Shown here piece by piece: positions 8,781 to 16,472 of a stretch of DNA of 64,000 nucleotides (the first letter of the stretch is position 1; each line of letters starts with the position of its first letter). The notes below the pieces were generated by a model, which did no database searches, had not been told where the DNA came from, and saw only the letters and a program-made list of their open reading frames with translations. This DNA is from Pseudomonadota bacterium (lineage in GTDB: Bacteria; Pseudomonadota; Gammaproteobacteria; Burkholderiales; Burkholderiaceae_C): positions 1-64,000 of the forward strand of contig JAKAZQ010000009.1 in assembly GCA_021815805.1 (NCBI GenBank), written 5' to 3'. Made by a program: the position numbers and the translations under genes.

Positions 8781-10577
8781 TCAGATGCTCACGCTCAGAG
8801 TGAAGGCGAAGGATTGCCGTGCGGTGATGAAGCCCGCGGGCTTGCTCACCGGGATGCCCATCGACACGTCGTAGGAGACGCCCCTGGGCAAGCTGCCGCG
8901 CAGGCCCAGAACGGCGCCGGTCAGGCGTGTGCCGACCAGGTAGCGCGCATTCGGGCCACCCACCTCTGCGTGGTCCAGCCCGGCGTACAGCTGCGCTGCC
9001 AGAGCGGGCAGCGCGAGCGAGAGCTCGTTGCGCACCGTCCAGCCGCGATCGCCGGCCAGCGTTTCCGTGCCGTCAAAGCCACGCACGGTGTAGCGACCGC
9101 CGATCGCGAAGCGATCCAGCGGGGCCAGAGGCGTGCCGTTCCACTGCCCGCGCACCGTGAGGCTGTATTGCAGCTGTTGATGTCCGAACTTGAACCGGTC
9201 GAGCAGGCTTGTGCCTGCGGTGAGGATGCGCACGCGGGAGGTTCCGAGTCCTGCTGCCTGCTCGGGGGCAGGCAGCGCGCCGCCTGCCCCTGTACCTTGT
9301 TTCCAGCTGCAGTCAGCGTCGAGCACGGCCCGACCGAGGATCAGGCGCCCGACCGCGCCCAGCTGCCAGCCCGCCTCCTGGCGGCGCTGAAGCGGAATCT
9401 GCGTGCCGTCGATGAAGTTGCGAGAGTGCTGCTCCCAGAGCTGGCCGCTGATCGTGGCCTTGGTCGCTTGGCCACGCTGCACCACGCGCGAGAGGGTGAT
9501 CTGGGTCGAGCCGGTTTCGCCGCTGAACAGCCCAGGCGCCGCGGCGCTCGCCACGGTCAGGAAGTAGCTGCTCGCGCTGGCTGTGGCACCGAGCATCCAG
9601 TACCCGAACGGCACCTCCACGTGCAGTATCCGGCTTTGCGCCCCCTTGGCCGTCGCGTTGCCCCCGCCCATGTCATGCGTTGCGTTGACGTAGACGGCAT
9701 CGTTGAGACCCAGCAGATCGTCTGCCGACAGGGTCACCGAGCCGTTGTAGATGCCCGTGTCCTTGGTGCCGGAGTTGTCCACGGAGGCGTTGAGCCTGAG
9801 GGGAAACGACTGCTCGCGTGCAATCACGACATCGCTCTGGCCGGCCGTTGCGCCGGGACCCCCGGCCGGCTCGATCCTTACGCCAGCTCGGACCGTGGGC
9901 AGCCGGCGCAGGTTCTCCAGGCCCTGCTCGATGTCGCGCACGTTCAGCACGTCGCCGGGCCGGATCGGAACCGCACCCCGTAGTTCGTTGCGCGGCCCGG
10001 GTTTGCCATCGGAGCGCAGGGCGCGCAAGGTCCCCGGCACCACCAGCAGATGCAGCACTCCACGCGTGAGGCTCTGCGGAGCCACGACGATGCGCGTGGT
10101 GATCAGGCCTCGCGCAACCAGCGCATCCTGCATGCGTCCGAGCAGGATGTTGAGGCCTCGCGAGCCCAGGCAGCGTCCCTGCCATGGATCGCGTCGACCG
10201 TCTCGCATGCGGTGTGCATCGCGCACGACCCAGACAAATCGCTCGGCCATCGCGCCGGACAGCACGATGCGGTGGATGGCGAAGCAGGGTCTTTCGTCGG
10301 CCGGCAGGCTCTTCGCAGCCGAGCCGGGGCCGCCGCGAAGCCGCGCATCGGAGACCTGGCTCCGAGACTGCCACGTTGGCCTCTCGCGTTGACCCTGCAA
10401 CTGCTGGGCGCCCTCGCCGGACAGCGCAGGCAGGACGGCTTCGGCGCGTGCCGGTACACCTGCCCAGGCAAAGACAAGAATCGAGAACGCGCGGAACAAA
10501 TCGGATCGAGACACGTCACCGAATGTAACGATTGAGCCAATCCCTGCGCCCGCACTCCCTTTCGCTGGAAACCCCAT
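8781..10577 (-). CDS. ShlB/FhaC/HecB family two-partner secretion transporter (TpsB)
   Basis: 598 aa with POTRA-like region and barrel motifs (RYTVRGFDGTETLAGDRGW); stop is 1 bp from the tpsA start. True start probably internal. Confidence 0.88.
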   Translation of the reverse strand: MGFPAKGSAGAGIGSIVTFGDVSRSDLFRAFSILVFAWAGVPARAEAVLPALSGEGAQQLQGQRERPTWQSRSQVSDARLRGGPGSAAKSLPADERPCFAIHRIVLSGAMAERFVWVVRDAHRMRDGRRDPWQGRCLGSRGLNILLGRMQDALVARGLITTRIVVAPQSLTRGVLHLLVVPGTLRALRSDGKPGPRNELRGAVPIRPGDVLNVRDIEQGLENLRRLPTVRAGVRIEPAGGPGATAGQSDVVIAREQSFPLRLNASVDNSGTKDTGIYNGSVTLSADDLLGLNDAVYVNATHDMGGGNATAKGAQSRILHVEVPFGYWMLGATASASSYFLTVASAAAPGLFSGETGSTQITLSRVVQRGQATKATISGQLWEQHSRNFIDGTQIPLQRRQEAGWQLGAVGRLILGRAVLDADCSWKQGTGAGGALPAPEQAAGLGTSRVRILTAGTSLLDRFKFGHQQLQYSLTVRGQWNGTPLAPLDRFAIGGRYTVRGFDGTETLAGDRGWTVRNELSLALPALAAQLYAGLDHAEVGGPNARYLVGTRLTGAVLGLRGSLPRGVSYDVSMGIPVSKPAGFITARQSFAFTLSVSI

Positions 10578-10792
10578 GAGCGTGGTGACGAAAAGACGCG
10601 ATCAGGAGATGGACCGTCAGGCCCCTCGGCCCCTGGAGCAAAGCCGTGTCGGAACCGCGTGCCCGAGAAGCATCGGCATCTCTGCCGGGGCACAGGAACG
10701 AGAAATGATGCCGGCGGGCATCCCGCGCATCCGTCCGCAAGCCACCTTCCCTGCCCTCTCCCGCCTTGCGTGCATCGCGCACGACGCGTCGG

Positions 10793-10821
10793 TGTCAGGA
10801 ACCGGCGGGTGCGCCGACCAA
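10793..10821 (+). promoter_or_regulatory. Putative ECF-type promoter (site D)
   Basis: TGTCAGGAA-ccggcgggtgcgc(13)-CGACCAA, 75 bp upstream of ATG 10897. Confidence 0.65.
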
Positions 10822-10896
10822 CGGGCATGGACGGATGCAACGCGCCATGACCCAACGACCCCGTGTCGTTGTTCCCGACAAAGAGAGGAGACCATC

Positions 10897-11094
10897 ATGA
10901 ACAACCCAAGCAACGCAAGCTCCGGCCTGCGGCACGTCATCGGCGTGGCGACCATCGCCGTGTTGTCGATTCCCGGCGTGCTGACCACGCTGTCGCCCAT
11001 CGCGCTGGCCTTCGTGCCCGGGCAGGCGCACGCCGCGCTCGTGCAGCCGGCCGTGGCCGGCGCCGGCCACGTCGCCGCGGCGCGCGCCGACTGA
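10897..11094 (+). CDS. Small exported protein, unknown function
   Basis: ATG preceded by agaggag; MNNPSNASSGLRHVIGVATIAVLSIPGVLTTLSPIALAFVPGQAHA-ALVQPAVAGAGHVAAARAD; signal-peptide-like with AHA-A cleavage pattern. Confidence 0.5.
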   Translation: MNNPSNASSGLRHVIGVATIAVLSIPGVLTTLSPIALAFVPGQAHAALVQPAVAGAGHVAAARAD

Positions 11095-11126
11095 GAACCC
11101 CGGCCCCACGCAAGCTGCACGGGCGC

Positions 11127-11155
11127 TGTCAGGAATTCACGCCAGCGCCGACCAA
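11127..11155 (+). promoter_or_regulatory. Putative ECF-type promoter (site A)
   Basis: TGTCAGGAA-ttcacgccagcgc(13)-CGACCAA, 87 bp upstream of the bufA-like ATG 11243. Confidence 0.7.
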
Positions 11156-11242
11156 GCAGCATCGGACCCTGAAGCACCCCACCAAAGACCGGGCCGAATG
11201 TCCGATACAACCTTTCCCAACCGTACCTTGAGGAGCATCACC

Positions 11243-11569
11243 ATGAACAAGCGCCACTTCCTGAACACCGCCGCCGCTTCCCTGCTCGCGCTGGGGGGCA
11301 TCAGCGCCGCGCTGCCGGCCCACGCCGACACCCTGGGCAAGTGCTTCGGCGTCGCCACCGCCGGACACAACGACTGCGCCGGCCTGTCGGGCCTGCACTC
11401 GTGCAAGGGCCAGACCAACATGAACTACAACCCGGGCGACTTCGTGGTCGAGCCCTCGGGCACCTGCGCCAAGCTCGGCGGGCTGAACATGATGCAGGCC
11501 AAGGCCATCCTCGCCAGCCCGGCGAAGACCAAGGCCTTCGAGGCGGCGCAAGCCAAGCGCATGTCCTGA
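11243..11569 (+). CDS. DUF2282 family periplasmic protein (bufferin-type RiPP precursor)
   Basis: Signal peptide MNKRHFLNTAAASLLALGGISAALPAHA then four Cys (GKCFG, NDCAG, HSCKG, GTCAK); adjacent DUF692 and DUF2063 genes. Confidence 0.85.
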   Translation: MNKRHFLNTAAASLLALGGISAALPAHADTLGKCFGVATAGHNDCAGLSGLHSCKGQTNMNYNPGDFVVEPSGTCAKLGGLNMMQAKAILASPAKTKAFEAAQAKRMS

Positions 11570-11627
11570 GCCCCAGGCGCCGGGGCCGCGAGGCCCCGGA
11601 CCGACAACGCACGACGAGGAGCCCGAC

Positions 11628-12533
11628 ATGCAGCCCAGCCCCACACGCGCCGGAATCGGCCTGCGCCAGCCGCACTACGCCGACATCGACGCGCGTCGCC
11701 CTGCGTTGGGCTTCGTCGAAGTGCATTCCGAGAATTTCTTCAACCCCTTCGACGCGGCCAGCGCCGTGCTGCAGCGGGTGCGCGAGGTGTACCCGGTGAG
11801 CCTGCACGGCGTCGGGCTGTCGCTGGGCGCGGCCTGCGGGGTCGACGCCACGCATCTGGAACAGCTGGCGGAGCTGGTCGGGCGCATCGAGCCCTGCCGT
11901 GTCTCGGACCACGCCAGCTTCGCCCGCGGCAGCCTGCGCGGGCAGTCGCCGGTGCACGCCAACGACCTGTTGCCGCTGGCCTTCACTGACGCGCAACTGG
12001 ACATCCTGGCCGACAACGTGCAACGCGTGCAGGAGCGCCTGCGCCGCCCGTTGCTGGTGGAGAACCTGAGCAGCTACGTGGGCTGGCGCGAGGCCGACTG
12101 GAGCGAGGCCGGATTCCTCGCCGAACTCGGGCGGCGCACCGGCTGCGGCCTGCTGCTCGACGTGAACAACCTGATGGTGAACGCGCGCAACGCGCGCGTC
12201 GCCGACCCGCTGCGCAGCGTGTGCGCGTGGATCGACGAACTGGCCGGGCAGGCGCCCGCCGGACTGGTCGGCGAGATCCACCTCGCCGGCCACAGCGAGC
12301 AGGACGACCTGGTGGTCGACGACCACGCCGACGTCGTGTCGCTGCCGGTGTGGATGGCCTACGCGCATGCGCTGCGACGCTTCGGCGGCGTGCCGACGCT
12401 GATCGAGTGGGACACCGACCTGCCGGCGCTGGACGTGCTGCTCGGCGAGGCGGCGCAGGCCCAGGCGCTGCTCGACGAGTGCGCGGCGCGCGACGCGCAG
12501 GCGAACCGCGGAGAGCTCGCATGCGCGGCGTGA
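11628..12533 (+). CDS. DUF692 family (MNIO-type) RiPP-modifying protein, BufB-like
   Basis: GIGLRQPHYADIDARRPALGFVEVHSENFF, LDVNNLMVNARN, GEIHLAGHSEQDDLVVDDHADVVS, IEWDTDLP motifs. Confidence 0.9.
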   Translation: MQPSPTRAGIGLRQPHYADIDARRPALGFVEVHSENFFNPFDAASAVLQRVREVYPVSLHGVGLSLGAACGVDATHLEQLAELVGRIEPCRVSDHASFARGSLRGQSPVHANDLLPLAFTDAQLDILADNVQRVQERLRRPLLVENLSSYVGWREADWSEAGFLAELGRRTGCGLLLDVNNLMVNARNARVADPLRSVCAWIDELAGQAPAGLVGEIHLAGHSEQDDLVVDDHADVVSLPVWMAYAHALRRFGGVPTLIEWDTDLPALDVLLGEAAQAQALLDECAARDAQANRGELACAA

Positions 12534-13327
12534 GCGAAGCGGCGCGACAGCGCGAAGCGCTGCGCCAGCAGCAGTTGCTCGGCGCGCTGTTCGAGCCGCC
12601 CGCGACGCCGACGCCGACGCCGGACGCGCTGCCGGGCTGGACGCGCGGCCTGGCGGCCTACCGCGCGAATGCCGCGGGGCATGCCTGCGAGGTGCTGCGG
12701 GCGCAGTATCCGAGCGTGCTGGCGATGCTCGGCGACAGGAGCTTCGATGCGCTGGCCACCGCGCACTGGCTGGCCTGCCCGCCGACGCTGGGCGACCTTG
12801 CACGCTTCGGCGGGCAGTTCCCGGCCTGGCTGGGCGGGCGCGACGATCTCGCCGCGTGGCCCTGGCTGGAGGATTGCGCGCGCCTCGACCAGGCGCTGTG
12901 GCAGGCGCAGTTCGCGGCGCCGCCGGCGCTGCGCGACGCCGACCTGCAGCGCCTCGCCACCGCAGACCCCGACGCGCTGGTGCTGCGCCTGGCGCCGTCC
13001 ACCTGCCTGCTGGAATCCGACTGGGCGGTGGTCACGCTGCGCGAACTGCATGCCGCGCCGGCGCCGGACGTGGACGCGGTGACGCGGGCCCTGCACGCCG
13101 CGGGCGAGTCGGCATGGATCTGGCGGGAAGGCTACGACACCCGCTGCGTGGCGCTGGACGCCGCCGCGGCGCACTGGCACCGCGCGCTGCGCGAGGCTCC
13201 CACGCTGGGCGCCGCGCTGGAACGCGCCGACGCCGCATTCGACGTCGGCGCGTGGCTGGCCGCCGCGGTGCGCGCCGGCTGGATCGACGGCGTCGACGCC
13301 GTCCGCAACCAGGAGAACAGGGAATGA
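12521..13327 (+). CDS. DUF2063 domain protein, BufC-like partner
   Basis: WTRGLAAYRANAAGHACEVLRAQYPSVLAMLGDRSFDALATAH motif; overlaps the bufB-like stop. Confidence 0.85.
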   Translation: MRGVSEAARQREALRQQQLLGALFEPPATPTPTPDALPGWTRGLAAYRANAAGHACEVLRAQYPSVLAMLGDRSFDALATAHWLACPPTLGDLARFGGQFPAWLGGRDDLAAWPWLEDCARLDQALWQAQFAAPPALRDADLQRLATADPDALVLRLAPSTCLLESDWAVVTLRELHAAPAPDVDAVTRALHAAGESAWIWREGYDTRCVALDAAAAHWHRALREAPTLGAALERADAAFDVGAWLAAAVRAGWIDGVDAVRNQENRE

Positions 13328-13902
13328 TTCGACGCATCGTTGCCGCCACGCTGCTGGCGGCGTCCGCCGCATGGGGCCCGGCGCATGCCGCGCCGACGGC
13401 TTCGCAGCTCGCCGACGCCATGCTGGCGCGCATGTCGCAGACCAGCGCGGTGACCCTCGGCCACGGCGCGCGCGTGGTGGACGTGTTCTTCGACCCGAAT
13501 TGCCCGTACTGCCACGAGTTGTACGAGGATCTGCAGCCCTGGGTCGGGCGGCAGGGCCTGCGCCTGCGCTGGATTCCGGTGGCGGTGCTCGCGCCGAGCA
13601 GCGAAGGCAAGGCGGCCGCCATCCTGCAGGCCGCCGACCCGCGCCAGGCGCTGACGCGCAACGAGACCGACTACAACGAGAACCCGCGCGCCGGATCGGG
13701 CGGCGGCGTGGTGCCGCTGGCGCACCCGCGCGCGGCGACGCGCGAGGATCTGGCGCGCAACCTGCAGGTGCTGCATGCCGCGGGGGCGTATTTCGCGTTC
13801 CCGATGATGGTCTGGCGCGACCGCTCCGGACAGGCGCAGATGTTCCTCGGCACGCCGCACGGCGCCGCCCAGCTCAAGCGCCTGCTCGCCAGCGTGGGCT
13901 GA
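13324..13902 (+). CDS. DsbG/DsbC-like thiol:disulfide interchange protein
   Basis: Signal peptide, FFDPNCPYCHELY active site (CPYC); overlaps upstream gene. Confidence 0.8.
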   Translation: MIRRIVAATLLAASAAWGPAHAAPTASQLADAMLARMSQTSAVTLGHGARVVDVFFDPNCPYCHELYEDLQPWVGRQGLRLRWIPVAVLAPSSEGKAAAILQAADPRQALTRNETDYNENPRAGSGGGVVPLAHPRAATREDLARNLQVLHAAGAYFAFPMMVWRDRSGQAQMFLGTPHGAAQLKRLLASVG

Positions 13903-14026
13903 CGCCGTCGCGCCGCGGCGCCGGGCGCGACGCGCCCGCCGACCGACCGGCTGCGCCTGCGCTGCCTCGCGACACGCGTGCGGCTGCGCGCAACACCCCT
14001 GCGCCGCCCGCCGATGCGCCCGCGCG

Positions 14027-15130
14027 TCAGCGGTAGCGGGCGATGAAGGCGCGATCGATGGAGTCCTTCCAGCGCATCGCCCAGCGCCCTGCCGCGGCGA
14101 CGCGGCCGCGGCTGGCGATGGCCGCGCCGTCCGCGGTGTTCAGCAACACGAGTTGGTCGCGCTGCGGCCGGTAGGCGCGCAGCGCGCGCCCGGCGAGCGC
14201 GGCGGCGACGTTGTGCGCCAGCACCGGCCCCATGCGCACCGAGTACACGCCGGCCTTGGGCAGCGGCGCGTGCCACGCCGCGCAGTCGCCGACGGCGAAC
14301 AGCCAGGGATGGGACAGCGAGCGCAGCGTGGTGTCGATGCGCACGAAGCCGGCGGCGTCGAGCGCCAGGCCGCTGCCGCCGAGCCAGGCGTGGGCGGCGG
14401 CGCCGCCGGCCCACAGGACGAGGTCGGCCGGCTGGCTGCGGCCGTCGCGCGCGCCGAGCCCGTGCGGCCCGATGCGCTGCACGTCGAAGCCACCGCGCAG
14501 TTCCACCGCGGCGCGCGCCAGCGCGTCGCACGCCAGCCGGCGCGCGCGCGGGCCGAAGCCGCGCAGCACCTCGGTGTCGCGACTCAGCAGGGTGCAGCGC
14601 GGCTCGGCGCCGGCGCGCAGCAGGCGCCGACGCAGCGCGAGCAGGGTCTCGATGCCGGCGGCGCCACCGCCCACGCCGACGAGTTCGACGGCGCGCGCGC
14701 GCTGCCGCGATGCCGCGCCCAGCGCGTCGACGGCGGCGCGCAGCGCACCCAGCGGCCGCGTCGGCAGCACCACGGGCCCGCCGTCGCGCGCTTGCGGCAG
14801 GCGCACCGTGGAGCCGATGTTCAGCACCATGACGTCGGCGCCGACGGTGCCGCCGCCGGCCAGCGCGACCTCGCGCCGCGCCGCGTCGAGCGCGACCACG
14901 CGATCGGCGACCAGGCGTGCGCGCGCGCGCTCGGCGAGGCGCGCGAAGTCGATGCAGCACTGCTCCCAGGCGTAGGCGCCGGCGAGCCAGCCGGGCACCA
15001 TGCCCGAATACGGCGCCAGCGTGTCGGGCGTGACCAGCGTGAGCTCGACGTCGGGCGGCGGCGCGGCGGCCCAGCGCCGCAGCAGTTCGGCGCTGGCGTG
15101 GCCGGCGCCGATCAGCAGCAGGCGGCACAT
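14027..15130 (-). CDS. FAD-dependent pyridine nucleotide-disulfide oxidoreductase (selenide-dikinase-associated type)
   Basis: N-terminal LLLIGAGHASAELLRRW, GVGGGAAGIETLLALRRR, LFAVGDCAAW. Confidence 0.8.
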   Translation of the reverse strand: MCRLLLIGAGHASAELLRRWAAAPPPDVELTLVTPDTLAPYSGMVPGWLAGAYAWEQCCIDFARLAERARARLVADRVVALDAARREVALAGGGTVGADVMVLNIGSTVRLPQARDGGPVVLPTRPLGALRAAVDALGAASRQRARAVELVGVGGGAAGIETLLALRRRLLRAGAEPRCTLLSRDTEVLRGFGPRARRLACDALARAAVELRGGFDVQRIGPHGLGARDGRSQPADLVLWAGGAAAHAWLGGSGLALDAAGFVRIDTTLRSLSHPWLFAVGDCAAWHAPLPKAGVYSVRMGPVLAHNVAAALAGRALRAYRPQRDQLVLLNTADGAAIASRGRVAAAGRWAMRWKDSIDRAFIARYR

Positions 15131-15765
15131 GGGAACCCGTCGTGGAGGGCCTGGCGCAGCGCCGCGGGCAGCGCGGCGAGGTCGGCCGGGGTGTCGATGT
15201 CGGCCAGGGCCTCGAGTTCGATCCAGCGCAGCCCGAGCTCGCGCATGCGCAGGCGCATGCGCTGCATGACGTCGGCGACGCCCCAGGCCTGCGCGCTGAA
15301 CACGCGCTCCAGCGCGGCCGCTGCAGCGGCCCGGCAGCCGACCAGCACGAAGCCGCCGTCGTGCGCCGGCACGAACACCAGTTCGGCCTGCGCGAGCGCC
15401 TGCGCGGCACGCCGCAGCGTGGAGGCGTCGAGCCCCGGGCAATCGGCGCCGAGCAGCAACGCGCAGGGGGCGTCGCGGCAGGCGCGGCGCAGCGCCTGCG
15501 CCATGCGCTCGCCCAGGTCGGCGCCGCGCTGCACGCGCCGCCGCGCGCCGTGGCGCCGCGCGAGCCGCGCCAGCAGCGGGTGGCGCGCCGTCGTGTACAG
15601 CGACAGCGGCCCGAGCCCGGCGCGCGCCGCCTCGTCGACGGCGTGCGCCAGCAGCGCCGCCGCCAGGTGCGCGGCGCCGGCGGCGCCGAGCGCCGGGATC
15701 AGGCGCGTTTTCGCGACGCCGGGCAGCGGGGGCTTGGCGAACACCAGCAGCGCGGTGCGCGGCAT
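15112..15765 (-). CDS. rSAM/selenodomain-associated transferase 1 (TIGR04282-like)
   Basis: LLVFAKPPLPGVAKTRLIPALG, LLGADCPGLDASTLRRA, AHDGGFVLVGCR. Confidence 0.8.
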   Translation of the reverse strand: MPRTALLVFAKPPLPGVAKTRLIPALGAAGAAHLAAALLAHAVDEAARAGLGPLSLYTTARHPLLARLARRHGARRRVQRGADLGERMAQALRRACRDAPCALLLGADCPGLDASTLRRAAQALAQAELVFVPAHDGGFVLVGCRAAAAAALERVFSAQAWGVADVMQRMRLRMRELGLRWIELEALADIDTPADLAALPAALRQALHDGFPCAACC

Positions 15766-15767
15766 GC

Positions 15768-16472
15768 TCAGCGCGCCTCGCGGTAGGCACGGGCCAGCGC
15801 CGCCGGCTCGGCGCCCAGCGCATAGCGCAGGCGCAGCCACCACATCAGCAGCACCGTGCGCAGCACGCCATGGCGCAGCCAGCGGCGCGCCGAGGTGCGC
15901 ACGCGCAGGCGCAGGCAGGCAGGCCGGCCGCGCCGCCGCAGGCGCCGCGTGATCTCGATGTCCTCCATCAGCGGCTGCGGCGGAAAGCCGCCGACCGCGT
16001 CGAAGGCCTCGCGGCGCATGAACAGCGCCTGGTCGCCGGTGCAGATGGCGCTGGCACGCGAACGCAGGTTCATCAGCGTGGCCACCAGGCGCAGCAGCGG
16101 CGTGGCCGGCTCGATGGCGACGTCGAAGCGCCCCCAGTCGAAACCGCCGTCGAGCGCGGCCAGCAGCGCGGGCAGCGCCGCCTGCGGCAGTTCGGTGTCG
16201 ACATGCAGGAACAGCAGCAGCGGCCTGGTGCTGGCCGCGGCTCCCGCGTTCATCTGCAGCGCGCGCCCGGCGGGCGTGCGCAGCACGCGGTCGGCCAGCG
16301 GCGCGGCGCGTTCGGCACTGCCGTCGCGGCTGTCGCCATCGACGACGAGCAGTTCGACGCCGGCCGCGCGCAGCGCCTGCAGGCGCGCCAGCGCCGGCTC
16401 GACGATCGAAGCCTCGTTGCGCACCGGCACGATGACGGCCAGGCGCTGCGCCCAGGTGCGCTGGCAGCTCAT
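15768..16472 (-). CDS. rSAM/selenodomain-associated transferase 2, glycosyltransferase (TIGR04283-like)
   Basis: VIVPVRNEASIVEPALARLQ, LVVDGDSRDGS, FLHVDTELP, MEDIEITRRLRRRG. Confidence 0.85.
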   Translation of the reverse strand: MSCQRTWAQRLAVIVPVRNEASIVEPALARLQALRAAGVELLVVDGDSRDGSAERAAPLADRVLRTPAGRALQMNAGAAASTRPLLLFLHVDTELPQAALPALLAALDGGFDWGRFDVAIEPATPLLRLVATLMNLRSRASAICTGDQALFMRREAFDAVGGFPPQPLMEDIEITRRLRRRGRPACLRLRVRTSARRWLRHGVLRTVLLMWWLRLRYALGAEPAALARAYREAR

